Positions 1-10,877 are shown, counted from the first letter of the stretch. The stretch: DNA of 64,000 bases from Acidovorax sp. Leaf191 (GCF_001424425.1 NZ_LMPT01000021.1:172827-236826), one strand, 5' to 3'. Notes: a model not told the origin generated them from the sequence alone. Made by a program: numbers and translations.

Positions 1-715
1 ACTCCACAAACTGGGGTGTCTGCCAGTGCGCGCTGGCCGAGATGGCGCCGGCGCCGCCCAGGGCCAGCGTATGGAAGATCTGCGCGTCTTCGCCCGTCAG
101 CACCTGCAGCCGGCCATCGGCGATCAGGGCCTGCGTCTTGGCGGGGCTGCCACCGCAGTCCTTGATGCCCTGGATGCGCGGATGCGCCGCCAGCGCCAGC
201 AGCGTCTCGGTGCTGATCGTGGCACCCGTGCGGTAGGGAATGTCATAGATCAGCACGGGCACCGCGCTGGCGTCGGCCAGCGTGCGGAACCAGTGCAGCA
301 GGCCTTCCTGCGAGGGGCGGATGTAGTGGGGGGCGGACACCAGCAGGCCCGCCACCGGGTAGTGCGCCAGCGCACGCACCTGCTCCAGCATCTGGCCCTG
401 GTGGTAGCCCGACAGGCCCATCACCACGGGCAACCCCTGGGCGGCGCCCAGCACGGTCTCCAGCACCTGCAGTTGCTCGGCCTTGTCGAGGGCTGCCGCC
501 TCGCCGGTCGAGCCGCAGGCCACGAAGCCCGCAACACCGTCGGCACATAGTCGGGTGGTGAGGGCGGCCAGGGCCGGATGGTCCACGGCACCGTCCTTGA
601 ACGGCGTGACCAAGGCGATCCACAGCCCGCTGAAGATGGTGCGGGTGGGCGCAGGGAGTGTGACCTCGGGTGTAGTGGTGAGGGCAGCGGAAGAAGGTGT
701 CGTCAGTGTGGGCAT
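1..715 (-). CDS. DapA-family aldolase (4-hydroxy-tetrahydrodipicolinate synthase-like), 3' end beyond window
   Basis: A class I aldolase of the DapA/NAL superfamily, which condenses pyruvate with an aldehyde through a Schiff base. About 238 residues are visible; the C-terminal part lies outside the left edge. Seen: the substrate-loop motif GSTGEAAAL, the YDIPYRTG segment with the catalytic tyrosine region, and IKDCGG with the Schiff-base lysine. The ATG at 713-715 is preceded by about 25 extra residues (Ser/Thr/Ala/Pro-rich) before the core begins at IFSGLWIALVTPF, so a later start is possible. DapA itself makes a lysine/peptidoglycan precursor, but the family also holds sialic-acid and sugar-acid aldolases. 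No lysine-pathway gene is adjacent, so substrate is unassigned. Confidence 0.85.
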   Translation of the reverse strand, partial: MPTLTTPSSAALTTTPEVTLPAPTRTIFSGLWIALVTPFKDGAVDHPALAALTTRLCADGVAGFVACGSTGEAAALDKAEQLQVLETVLGAAQGLPVVMGLSGYHQGQMLEQVRALAHYPVAGLLVSAPHYIRPSQEGLLHWFRTLADASAVPVLIYDIPYRTGATISTETLLALAAHPRIQGIKDCGGSPAKTQALIADGRLQVLTGEDAQIFHTLALGGAGAISASAHWQTPQFVE

Positions 716-1066
716 GCGCAGGGTTCTTTCAGGTTCGACCAAGGGAAGAACCGTCCGAAAAAGAACGCGCGGAATGCCGGGGAGGGAAGAAAAAGAAAGC
801 AGGATTTCTCTACCAGGTGGTTCCGTCGCTCATCCGGACGGAACCACAGCTCCGGTCAGATGAGCTCTGGTTTTTTGGCTTTGACCACGCACTGCAAGGC
901 CACCGCGGGAGCGGTGATCAGGGCAGAAATGCGGTGCGTGGGCATGGGGCGCAGTATAGCGACGCGCCTGCAAAAAGCTGTCTGATGGGCGCTACGGCAG
1001 GCAGCGGGCTCGTGAGGGGTCAGCGCGGCGCCGGAAGCGCTCGTCGCGGTTTGCAGGTAGCCAGCC
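716..1066. other. 351-bp intergenic region with several hairpins
   Basis: I see no credible coding sequence here. It contains an inverted repeat at 722-752 (arms GGTTCTT and AAGAACC) that would lie in the leader of the aldolase gene, an 11-bp perfect hairpin at 817-847, and a terminator-like hairpin with six T at 844-876 oriented to the right. The stretch 877-1066 shows nothing I can name. Confidence 0.5.
811..876 (+). ncRNA. candidate small RNA 3' end: hairpin followed by intrinsic terminator
   Basis: On the plus strand a perfect 11-bp stem (817-827 with 837-847, 9-base loop) is followed by a second stem (844-852 with 862-870, one C-C mismatch) running directly into TTTTTT at 871-876. That is the shape of an intrinsic terminator. 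No plus-strand gene lies upstream, since the aldolase runs the other way, so there is nothing obvious for it to terminate. The two stems share 844-847, so they compete partly. The 5' end and promoter are unknown; the start given is only the left side of the structured part. An alternative is a structured leader of the minus-strand aldolase gene. Confidence 0.35.
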
Positions 1067-1444
1067 TTAGTGCACCGGGCCTGTTGCGGGTGCTTCCGCT
1101 GGGCCTGCTGGGTTCACTGGGTCCTCGGCAGGCGGCGGCAGCAGCTCCGGGCAAGGCCAGTTCAGCATCTCGGCCAGGCGCGTGACGATCCACGTCGCCT
1201 CGGCCACCGACACGCCGGATTCGGCGCTGCACAGCCCGGCGTGGATGCGCCGCAAGATCTCGGCCTCCGACGGCGCCTGCACGTGGTACAGCGTCTGCGC
1301 ATGCTCCACCAGGTGGCCCGCCAGGTCCTCGCACAGTTCGTAGCGGGTGCGCACCACGGCGGGCTTCTCCGTCAGCCGGTTGCGGGTGTCGCTGTACACG
1401 GCCATGAAGGAGGGCGGGACGTGGATCTGGTTGTCGTCATCCAT
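1067..1444 (-). CDS. conserved-type hypothetical protein, 125 aa
   Basis: Unrecognised function. The start at 1444 gives MDDDNQIHVPPSFMAVYSD, a soluble, mostly helical protein with an acidic start and a Pro/Ala-rich tail after about residue 105. It follows the 84-aa gene at 1456-1710 with 11 bp between them on the same strand, so the two are probably cotranscribed. The open frame continues upstream through the neighbour, but that part is out-of-frame antisense-like sequence, so the internal ATG is preferred. I see no signal peptide, membrane segment or catalytic motif. Confidence 0.7.
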   Translation of the reverse strand: MDDDNQIHVPPSFMAVYSDTRNRLTEKPAVVRTRYELCEDLAGHLVEHAQTLYHVQAPSEAEILRRIHAGLCSAESGVSVAEATWIVTRLAEMLNWPCPELLPPPAEDPVNPAGPAEAPATGPVH

Positions 1445-1455
1445 GGGCGTCTCGC

Positions 1456-1710
1456 TCAATCGGGCGTGAACAGGCGCTCGAACCGGGCCTGGTCGGCAGG
1501 CAGCTCGAAGCTCACCACCTGGCCCATCTTCATGTCCGACAGCCGGCACGCCGCGAACAGCGTGGTCTTGCCCGCCAGGTCCATCACATCGAGGTCGATG
1601 ATGGCGTAAGGGTAGGGCACGAAGACCTGGTGTTCGAACACGTCCTTGTGCGCATTGCGCGGCGAAGGGTAGAGCTTGTAGAGGTCGGTGGTGATGGTTT
1701 GCGTGGCCAT
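1456..1710 (-). CDS. hypothetical protein, 84 aa
   Basis: Unrecognised small soluble protein beginning MATQTITTDLYKLYPSPRN. It has a central hydrophobic-aromatic stretch (VFVPYPYAIIDLDVMDLAG) and no signal peptide. The ATG at 1708-1710 is preferred to upstream in-frame codons because the latter would run towards the divergent gene at 1788. It appears to head a two-gene minus-strand unit with the 125-aa protein downstream. The 77 bp between 1711 and 1787 must hold divergent promoters. Confidence 0.65.
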   Translation of the reverse strand: MATQTITTDLYKLYPSPRNAHKDVFEHQVFVPYPYAIIDLDVMDLAGKTTLFAACRLSDMKMGQVVSFELPADQARFERLFTPD

Positions 1711-1787
1711 GGAGGTGGGGAAGCGCCCTGCGAGCGGGCACTGGGGGTAAAGTGCGGGCCCATCGTACAGACAATCACACATCCTCC

Positions 1788-2018
1788 ATGGCAAAACCCA
1801 AAAGTGAATGGCCCGGCAAAGTCCTGGCGCTGGTGCAGGGCGGCAACATCGACGCCGCCATCGCCCAGATCAAGGTGGCCCCTACCGTGGGCGACGTGAC
1901 GCGCCTGCAGGCGCTGCTGGCCCAGCTGCCGCCAAAGCCGGCGCTCGCGCAGTTGAACAAAGTGGTCGAAGAAGAGCTCGCCCTGCTGGCCGCGCCCCGG
2001 CTGCACCGCTCGCCATGA
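1788..2018 (+). CDS. hypothetical protein, 76 aa, coupled to moaE
   Basis: Small helical protein beginning MAKPKSEWPGKVLALVQGG, with helices suggested by VGDVTRLQALLAQL and LAQLNKVVEEELALL. Function is not recognised. Its TGA overlaps the first available ATG of moaE (ATGA at 2015-2018), so translation of the two is probably coupled. The spacing suggests cotranscription, not a demonstrated role in molybdopterin synthesis. Confidence 0.7.
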   Translation: MAKPKSEWPGKVLALVQGGNIDAAIAQIKVAPTVGDVTRLQALLAQLPPKPALAQLNKVVEEELALLAAPRLHRSP

Positions 2019-2530
2019 CCACGCCGCGCGACTTGTCCCCGGGTGCCGTCACCATGGCGTCGCCCCGCGTTTCCATCCAGACGCAGGACTTCGACCTGTC
2101 CACCGAAATCGCTGCGCTGCGCAGCCACAACAAGGGCGTGGGGGCCGTCTGCAGTTTCATCGGCACGGTGCGGGATCGCAATGAAGGCGATGCCGTGTCG
2201 TCCATGGAGCTGGAGCACTACCCCGGCATGACCGAAAAATCCATCGAGGCCATGGTGGACGAGGCGCTTCGCCGCTTCGACATCTTCGGCGCGCGCATCA
2301 TCCACCGCGTGGGGCTGCTGCAGCCGCTCGACCAGATCGTGCTGGTGGCCGTGACCAGCGCGCACCGCGGCCAGAGCTTTCAGGCCTGCGAATTCCTGAT
2401 GGACTACCTCAAGACCCAGGCGCCGTTCTGGAAGAAGGAAGAAACCCCGCAGGGCGCCCGCTGGGTGGATGCGCGGGTGAGCGACGACGCGGCGCTGGCA
2501 CGCTGGGGCATCACGGCGCAGAACGCATAG
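2015..2530 (+). CDS. moaE: molybdopterin synthase catalytic subunit MoaE
   Basis: Large subunit of molybdopterin synthase, which with thiocarboxylated MoaD converts cyclic pyranopterin monophosphate into molybdopterin in the cytoplasm. Seen: AVCSFIGTVRD near the N-terminus, LEHYPGMTEKSIE, a conserved HRVG, the SAHR segment and the typical end DYLKTQAPFWKKEE. The first ATG gives 171 residues. The core starts near SPRVSIQTQDFDLS, so the internal ATG at 2054 (158 aa) fits the usual family length better and either start is possible. moaD and moaA are not in the window; upstream is a 76-aa unknown gene overlapping by 4 bp. Confidence 0.93.
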   Translation: MTTPRDLSPGAVTMASPRVSIQTQDFDLSTEIAALRSHNKGVGAVCSFIGTVRDRNEGDAVSSMELEHYPGMTEKSIEAMVDEALRRFDIFGARIIHRVGLLQPLDQIVLVAVTSAHRGQSFQACEFLMDYLKTQAPFWKKEETPQGARWVDARVSDDAALARWGITAQNA

Positions 2531-2600
2531 GGCTGCCCGGGGCTGCCGCAAGCTGCCGTTCGGCTGCGGTGCACCTGGCGCATGGGTGCAATCAGAGCAT

Positions 2601-2663
2601 TTCAGGTCAAAAATGCCTCTGCCGCGCTTGGGATAAGCGCTGGAAGCTATTAAAAATATAGCA
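2601..2663 (-). repeat. dispersed short intergenic repeat, copy 1
   Basis: On the minus strand the sequence reads as an A/T-rich TGCTAT..AATAGC block, an AGCGCTTAT..AAGCGC inverted repeat and a run of A/T. The same architecture recurs near 13.8, 30.8, 48.8 and 56.5 kb, always between genes. It lies between moaE and the clpB promoter. Confidence 0.6.
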
Positions 2664-2725
2664 ACGGGATGCGGCGCACTCAGGAGAGTTTGCTGATCCA
2701 CGTCATCCCCGGGCGAGGTGACTGT

Positions 2726-2754
2726 CTTGAAATCGGGCATTTCCCGCCCCAATT
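2726..2754 (+). promoter_or_regulatory. sigma-32 heat-shock promoter of clpB
   Basis: CTTGAAA at 2726-2732 and CCCCAATT at 2747-2754 are separated by 14 bases. This is a near-consensus RpoH promoter (CTTGAAA, 11-16 spacer, CCCCATnT), and it sits 27 bp upstream of the clpB start codon. Confidence 0.85.
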
Positions 2755-2781
2755 GGTCTGCAATTCGGAGGACATTCACCC

Positions 2782-5388
<2,607 letters not shown>

Positions 5389-5411
5389 CACGCTGATGTG
5401 TTGAACGCGCA

Positions 5412-5445
5412 CGCCGCCCGGGGCTCTCACGAGGCCCGGGCGGCG
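5412..5445 (+). terminator. hairpin after clpB
   Basis: Strong G+C stem: CGCCGCCCGG pairs with CCGGGCGGCG around a short loop. There is no T tract, so it may be a transcript 3' end stabiliser or a weak terminator. Confidence 0.5.
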
Positions 5446-5474
5446 TTGGCCCAGTTGTGAAGGAGAGGTGTCGT

Positions 5475-5840
5475 TTGAACGAATTTGTTGCAGGGGTTTT
5501 GCGTTTTGTGGTGCGCCTGGTGGTGGTGGCGCTGGGCCTGGTGCTGTTCTTGAGCCTGCTCGCGGGTGTCATGGTGCTGGCGCTGGTCTGGGCATTGCGC
5601 GCAGGCTGGGCCCGGCTCACCGGCAGGCCCGTCACCCCCTGGGTCATGCGCATGGACCCGCGCACCGGCTTCAGCACCGCGTTCCGCTCCACCCAGCGCT
5701 GGTCGTCGGGGGCGCCGGCCGGCCCGCAGCATGCGTCGGAGCACGGCGATGGCGTGGACGACCCAGCAGCATCGCGTCGGGGCGGCATCCTGCCCGGTGC
5801 GGCCCAGGTGACCGATGTGGAGGCGCGGGAGCTGCGCTGA
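5475..5840 (+). CDS. small membrane-anchored hypothetical protein
   Basis: A 121-aa protein whose N-terminal 45 residues are almost entirely hydrophobic (VLRFVVRLVVVALGLVLF and on), giving one long or two closely spaced membrane segments. A basic, Pro/Gly/Ser-rich cytosolic tail follows. TTG at 5475 is chosen because AGGAGAGG lies directly upstream at a good distance; GTG at 5457 would bury that Shine-Dalgarno in the coding region. Function is unrecognised. It follows clpB by 86 bp but with a hairpin between, so it may have its own promoter. Confidence 0.6.
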   Translation: MNEFVAGVLRFVVRLVVVALGLVLFLSLLAGVMVLALVWALRAGWARLTGRPVTPWVMRMDPRTGFSTAFRSTQRWSSGAPAGPQHASEHGDGVDDPAASRRGGILPGAAQVTDVEARELR

Positions 5841-5956
5841 TCGGTGCTTTGGGGCACTGGCGCGCTGGCAACTTGGGCTGGCAGCGGTCGTGGCGACCGC
5901 GGCGCAGGATGGACCTGCATCCTTCCCCCTCCGTCCTCACCTGTCCGCATCGACGC

Positions 5957-5978
5957 AGCTCTCTAGACAGAGCTTTTT
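5957..5978 (+). terminator. intrinsic terminator
   Basis: AGCTCT, a six-base loop, then AGAGCT running into five T. It would end transcription from the small membrane-protein gene before the aldehyde dehydrogenase gene. Confidence 0.55.
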
Positions 5979-6113
5979 GACACCGCACGCGGGCCCTGCG
6001 GCCCGATACTGCGACATGCTTCCGCCCGCACCGCGCAGGCGCCGGCCCTGCATGCATGCGTGCTCGTCAGCGCAGGGCCCGGTGGGCCGGTGGCACCTCC
6101 TTATCATTCAGCC

Positions 6114-7553
6114 ATGACACCAGCCGATATCCACGCCCACTTCGATCTTCAACGCCAGGCGAGCCGCGAGCACGTCGATGTGCCCCTGCTGGTACGCCGC
6201 GAGCGCCTGCTGCGCCTGTCCAAGATGCTGGACGAGAACGGGCCGGTGCTGGCGGCGGCGGTACAGGCCGACTTCGGCATGCGGTCGCCGCGCCTGACCG
6301 AGGTGGCGGATTTCTTCGTGCTGCGCACCCTGCTGTCGCACACGCTGAGCCATCTGGCCAAGTGGATGAAGCCGCGCAAGGTGCGCACGCCCATCTTCCT
6401 GCAGCCCGCCAGTGCCCACATCCAGCGCCAGCCGCTGGGCGTGGTGGGTGTGATTGCTCCGTGGAACTACCCCGTGCAACTGGCGCTGGCGCCGGCCATC
6501 ACCGCGCTGGCGGCGGGCAACCGCGTGATGCTCAAGCCCAGCGAGCTCACGCCGCACACATCCGCCCAACTGGCCGCGCTGGTGGCGCAGTTCTTCACGC
6601 CGGACGAGTTCTGCGTGGTGCAGGGCGATGCCAATTTGTCGGCGCTGTTCGCGTCGCTGCCGTTCGACCACCTGGTGTTCACCGGCTCCACCGCCGTGGG
6701 CCGCAAGGTGGCGCAGGCCGCGGCCCAGCACCTCACGCCCACCACGCTGGAGCTGGGCGGCAAGTCGCCCTGCATCATCGACGGGCACTGCGACATGCAG
6801 GACGCGGCGCTCAAGATCGCGCACGGCAAGCTGCTCAACGCCGGGCAGACCTGCATCGCGCCCGACTACGTGCTGCTGCCGCGCGGGCGCGAGGGCGAAT
6901 TCGCCCAGGCCTACCGCACGGCCGTGGCGCGGCTGTTCCCCACCATCGAGGGCAACGGCGACTACGCCTCCATCATCACGCCGCGCCACCATGCCCGGCT
7001 GCGCACGATGCTGCAGCAGGCCCAGACGCAGGGCGCCGAGGTGCAGACCATCGACCCCGCCGCCGGCAAGCCCGCGGTGCCCACCGTGGGCACGCTGGGC
7101 GACGGCGCGAGCCGCCAGATGCTGCCCACGCTGGTGTTCGGCGCCACGTCGGCCATGCAGCTCATGCAGGAAGAGATCTTCGGGCCCATCCTGCCCGTGG
7201 TGTCGTACGAGCGGCTGGACGACGCCATCGCGCACATCAACGCCGGCCCGCGCCCGCTGGCGCTGTACTGGTTCGGCCAGAACGAAGCCGTGCGCGACGA
7301 CGTGCTGCGCCGCACGGTGAGCGGTGGCGTGACGGTGAACGACACGCTGATGCACATCGCTCACGACAACCTGCCGTTTGGCGGCGTGGGCGACAGCGGC
7401 TGGGGTGCCTACCATGGCGAGCAGGGCTTCTTGCGCTTTTGCCACCAGAAGTCGGTGCTGGTGCAGTCGCGCTGGTCGATGGGGTCGATGTTCTACCCGC
7501 CCTACGGCGCGAAGTTCGACCAGGTCATGGGGCTGCTTCGGCGCTGGCTGTAG
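6114..7553 (+). CDS. NAD(P)-dependent aldehyde dehydrogenase, coniferyl-aldehyde dehydrogenase type
   Basis: Oxidises an aldehyde to its carboxylic acid; the 479-aa length and the C-terminus fit the coniferyl-aldehyde dehydrogenase (CalB-like) group of class 3 ALDHs. Seen: APWNYPVQLALAP (Rossmann/cofactor region), FTGSTAVGRKV, the catalytic glutamate in TLELGGKSP, the nucleophilic cysteine in GQTCIAPDY, and EEIFGPILPV. The C-terminal stretch resembles membrane-associated class 3 enzymes but is not clearly a transmembrane helix. The ATG at 6114 begins MTPADIHAHFDLQRQ. The 3' end overlaps the convergent histidine kinase gene by 29 bp. The natural substrate cannot be read from sequence. Confidence 0.88.
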   Translation: MTPADIHAHFDLQRQASREHVDVPLLVRRERLLRLSKMLDENGPVLAAAVQADFGMRSPRLTEVADFFVLRTLLSHTLSHLAKWMKPRKVRTPIFLQPASAHIQRQPLGVVGVIAPWNYPVQLALAPAITALAAGNRVMLKPSELTPHTSAQLAALVAQFFTPDEFCVVQGDANLSALFASLPFDHLVFTGSTAVGRKVAQAAAQHLTPTTLELGGKSPCIIDGHCDMQDAALKIAHGKLLNAGQTCIAPDYVLLPRGREGEFAQAYRTAVARLFPTIEGNGDYASIITPRHHARLRTMLQQAQTQGAEVQTIDPAAGKPAVPTVGTLGDGASRQMLPTLVFGATSAMQLMQEEIFGPILPVVSYERLDDAIAHINAGPRPLALYWFGQNEAVRDDVLRRTVSGGVTVNDTLMHIAHDNLPFGGVGDSGWGAYHGEQGFLRFCHQKSVLVQSRWSMGSMFYPPYGAKFDQVMGLLRRWL

Positions 7554-9474
7554 CGCTGGTGGCCGCGCGCTCGACGTCATCGCCGCCTTCGCCGTCGTCA
7601 TCGGAGTCTGCCGCAGCGGCGGCTGGCGTGTGCAGGTGCGGCTGCGTGATGAGCTGCACCATGGCGTCGCGCAGCTGGGTGGTGGATACGGGCTTGTGCA
7701 GCAGCAGGGCCGAGGTGGATTGCGCGTCCCGCAGGCGCTGGGGCGATGTGTCGCCCGTCAGGATGATCGCCGGCACGGGCGTGCCCAGGTAGGCGCGCAG
7801 GGCCTGCAGCACCTGCTTGCCGGTCTCTTCATGGCGCAGGCGGAAGTCCGTGATGATCAGGTCGGGTACGATGTCGAGCGCGGGGTCTTCCAGGCACTCC
7901 AGCGCATCCTTGCTCGACTCGGCCGTGATGCACAGGCACCCCCAGCTTTGCAGCAGCGACTGCATGCCGGTGCGCACGGCCTCGTCGTCGTCGATGGCCA
8001 GTACCTTGAGGCCGTTCAGGCTGCGCGCATCCGCAGACGGGGATGTGGCGGCGCTGTCGTCCTCCAGCGCGCCCTGCCAGCGGTCGAGCCACAGACGGAA
8101 CACGGAGCCGCGGCCGGGGTGTGACAGGACCTCCACCGAAGTGCCCATCTCGCGCGCGAGCCGCTGCACGATGGCGAGGCCCAGGCCCAGGCCCTTGCGC
8201 CGGTCGCGCTCGGGGTTGCCCAGCTGGTGGAATTCCCGAAAGATGTCTTCCCATTGGTGCTGCGGTATGCCGGCGCCGGTGTCCCACACCTCCAGCGCCA
8301 GGCGCTTGCCCCGCGTGCGGCACGCAATCAGCACGCCGCCGCGCGCGGTGTAGCGCAGGGCGTTGGAGATGAAGTTGTGCATGACCAGACCCACCAGGGC
8401 CCGGTCTGCATGCGCGGCGGCCGAGGTCTCGCGGGTGCGGTACACCAGCCCGGCCGTGTCGGCCTGTACGCCGAACTCCTGCTCCAGCGCGCTCAGCAGC
8501 GGCTGCACCGCAAACGGGGCAGGATGCACCTTGACCACCCCGGCCTCCAGGCGCGAGTAGTCGAGCAGCGTGGTGAGCATCTCGGCCGCGGCGCCCGATG
8601 CTGCGTGCGCATGGCCCAGCACGGTCCGCTGGTGGTCGCTCAGCGGGCTGCGCTGCAGCGATTCAAGGAACAGCCCCATGGCGTGCAGCGGCTGGCGCAG
8701 GTCGTGGCTGGCGGCGGCCAGAAAACGGGACTTGTCGCGGTCGGCGCGCTCGGCGGCCTCTTGCGCTGCCAGCGCGCGCTGGGACTCGGCGCGCAGCTCG
8801 GTCACCAGCCGGTCGTTCTCGAGCTTGAGCGCGATGCTGCGCCGCGTGGCGCGGTCGGCCGTGCGCGCCTGCATGCAGGTCAATGCGAAGTAGACGCTGG
8901 TCAGGAAGAGCGCGGGCCACATCACCGTGCCGCCTTCCGCCGCCACCGCGATCATCACGCCGCCCATGGCGCAGGTGAGGTAGGTCACATAGGCCCGGTA
9001 CAGCGGTGCGCCCAGTCCGAGCGCACCCGACGACACGGTGCTGATGATGCCGATTGCATAGATCACGCTCTCCTGCGTGCCCCAGTACAGCACCACATAG
9101 CCCAGGCTGCCCCAGCTGAGCCCCATCGCTGCCATGCAGGCAATCAGCTTGCGCGCCGCCTGGGGCGCAGGGTCGGTGAAGGGGGCGATGCTGCGCAGCG
9201 TGATGTACACCCCGAGCACCACCATGGCGTGCAAAACGAGCCAGATGGTGGTGGCCTGCGTGTCGGCCACGGGGGCCATGACCCACAGCGTACCGAGCGC
9301 CGTGGCCAGCGATGCCAGCAGCGTCATCGGGAAGTTCTGCCGCAGCAGGGCGGCCTGCTCGCGCAGCACCTCGTCGCGCTCCCACACCGGCCAGCCGGCC
9401 CGCGCCGCCCAGTCGCTCCAGCGTGGGGCTGGCGTGGCGGCCTGCTGGCCCGGCACGGCGTCAGAGGGTGTCAT
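7525..9474 (-). CDS. hybrid sensor histidine kinase with receiver domain
   Basis: Membrane sensor kinase, 649 aa. The N-terminal third holds about six hydrophobic segments (roughly residues 45-190) with little periplasmic loop, so sensing is probably within the membrane. A coiled-coil linker leads to a HisKA domain with phospho-acceptor H257 in SHDLRQPLH. The HATPase domain has NALRYTARGG (N box), DTGAGI (G1) and GLGLGLAIV (G2). The C-terminal receiver has IDDDE, phospho-acceptor D543 in ITDFRL, and the lysine in LLLHKP. A low-complexity acidic/Ala tail ends the protein. The gene start overlaps the upstream response-regulator gene by 14 bp. The signal sensed is unknown. Confidence 0.92.
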   Translation of the reverse strand: MTPSDAVPGQQAATPAPRWSDWAARAGWPVWERDEVLREQAALLRQNFPMTLLASLATALGTLWVMAPVADTQATTIWLVLHAMVVLGVYITLRSIAPFTDPAPQAARKLIACMAAMGLSWGSLGYVVLYWGTQESVIYAIGIISTVSSGALGLGAPLYRAYVTYLTCAMGGVMIAVAAEGGTVMWPALFLTSVYFALTCMQARTADRATRRSIALKLENDRLVTELRAESQRALAAQEAAERADRDKSRFLAAASHDLRQPLHAMGLFLESLQRSPLSDHQRTVLGHAHAASGAAAEMLTTLLDYSRLEAGVVKVHPAPFAVQPLLSALEQEFGVQADTAGLVYRTRETSAAAHADRALVGLVMHNFISNALRYTARGGVLIACRTRGKRLALEVWDTGAGIPQHQWEDIFREFHQLGNPERDRRKGLGLGLAIVQRLAREMGTSVEVLSHPGRGSVFRLWLDRWQGALEDDSAATSPSADARSLNGLKVLAIDDDEAVRTGMQSLLQSWGCLCITAESSKDALECLEDPALDIVPDLIITDFRLRHEETGKQVLQALRAYLGTPVPAIILTGDTSPQRLRDAQSTSALLLHKPVSTTQLRDAMVQLITQPHLHTPAAAAADSDDDGEGGDDVERAATSATASAEAAP

Positions 9475-10096
9475 GGAGCTGCGGGGTGGACAGCCCCATG
9501 CGCTGCGCGGCCAGCAGCGCGGCGCTGCGGCTGTTGACGCCCAGTTGCGCAAAGATGGCGGCCACGTGCACGCGCACGGTGTTCTCGCTCAGGCCCAGGT
9601 CGCGGGCGATGACCTTGTTGGGCTTGCCGGTGCACAACAGGGCCAGCACCTCCAGTTGCCGCGCAGTGAGCGACGGCGCGTCCGGCGCGCGTGCCGCAGC
9701 GCCGTGCCTGTTGTGGATCGGAAAGCAGGGTTGGCCTGCCAGCGCACAGGTGATGGCGTCGAGGATGTCCTGCGCACTGGCCGACTTGAAGAGAAAACCG
9801 TCCGCACCCCGCGCGCGTGCCTCGTGGATCGCATCGGGCGCCACGCTGGCCGACACCAGCACGATGCGCGCGCGGGGGCAGGCCTGGCGCAGCGGGCGCA
9901 GGCCATCGAGGCCATTCATGCCGGGCAGCTGGATGTCCAGCAGCACCAGGTCGGTGTCCACGGCCTGCAGGGCGCAGGCTTCGGCGATCGAGCCCGCCTC
10001 GGCGATCGCTCCCACGCCGGCATGGTCCTGGACGATCAGGCGCAACCCGGTGCGAAAGAGGTTGTGGTCGTCCACGAGCAAGAGACGGGCAGTCAT
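9461..10096 (-). CDS. LuxR/NarL-family response regulator
   Basis: Transcription factor of 211 aa, cognate partner of the overlapping hybrid kinase. The receiver domain opens LLLVDDHNLFR, with phospho-acceptor D54 in LVLLDIQLPG and the conserved lysine in GFLFKSAS. The C-terminal LuxR helix-turn-helix (about 145-205) contains LTARQLEVLALL, then KPNKVIARDLGLSENTVR. The start at 10096 (MTARLLLVDD) is chosen because the receiver begins there; an upstream ATG at 10114 adds six residues. It is divergent from the gene at 10278, which is a plausible target. Confidence 0.94.
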   Translation of the reverse strand: MTARLLLVDDHNLFRTGLRLIVQDHAGVGAIAEAGSIAEACALQAVDTDLVLLDIQLPGMNGLDGLRPLRQACPRARIVLVSASVAPDAIHEARARGADGFLFKSASAQDILDAITCALAGQPCFPIHNRHGAAARAPDAPSLTARQLEVLALLCTGKPNKVIARDLGLSENTVRVHVAAIFAQLGVNSRSAALLAAQRMGLSTPQLHDTL

Positions 10097-10277
10097 CCGG
10101 CAAGTATTACGCACAAAAAGCTGTTGTTGACTAGTCCATTTGTGCGATGGACGCCGGATAGGTCAATTTTTAGACTTTCCGTCAAGCATTGAAAAGCATC
10201 TTGTTGGAAGGCATCGATGGGGTGAAAACCAATGCGCACCTTTGTTTTTTCACATCCTGCACTTGAGAGGGACTCCA

Positions 10278-10877
10278 ATGTCTGTGAATGCATCCATCCA
10301 AGGTTCTGCCACCGCTGCCAGCCGCCAGCCCCGCACCGAGCGGCGTCCCGCACCCGGCGCCGCGTCCTGCGCCAACGGCCTAGGCGGTAATTCGGTGGAT
10401 CTCATCGTCGAAGAAAACTGCCCGGGCATGCTCGCGTCGGCAGGTGTGGTGATCGAGCACCTCGACGCCCAGGCGGGCACCTGGCAGTTTTCCATCGACG
10501 ATGGGCAGACCTGGCGCCCGGTGCGCACCGATCTCGTCAACCGCCCCGGCAACCTGGGCCTGGCGCTGGACCGTGATGCGCGGCTGCGCGTGCTGCCTTT
10601 TGGTGGCCACCGGGTCAGTGGTGTGCGGGTGGCCTTCCACACCGTGCAGCGCAGCCACGGGCAGGGCAACGGCAGCTACCGCGCGTACGCCAGCGACGAC
10701 CGTGAAGACGGCTCGCGCACCGTGACCCTGGTGCTGGGTCTGGCGGCCATCAACGGCACACCGCCCGCTGTCCACGTGCCCCGCCCGCGCAACAAGCGCG
10801 CGCTGGTGCAGCGGGCGGCCGCAGCCGCTGCGGCGTCGTCATCCTCGGCGCTCACGGGCTCGATGGCAATGGCCTGA
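10278..10877 (+). CDS. hypothetical protein with adhesin-like repeat remnant, 199 aa
   Basis: No known enzyme family is recognised. The middle reads GTWQFSIDDGQTW, the kind of segment found in repeats of large bacterial surface adhesins (S-x-D-x-G-x-x-W), followed by RDARLRVLPFGGHR and VTLVLGLAAINGTPP. The N-terminus is polar, with no clear signal peptide, and the C-terminus is a run of Ala and Ser after a basic RPRNKRALVQR patch. It stands alone, divergent from the two-component pair 181 bp away. The adhesin link is only a resemblance. Confidence 0.6.
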   Translation: MSVNASIQGSATAASRQPRTERRPAPGAASCANGLGGNSVDLIVEENCPGMLASAGVVIEHLDAQAGTWQFSIDDGQTWRPVRTDLVNRPGNLGLALDRDARLRVLPFGGHRVSGVRVAFHTVQRSHGQGNGSYRAYASDDREDGSRTVTLVLGLAAINGTPPAVHVPRPRNKRALVQRAAAAAAASSSSALTGSMAMA

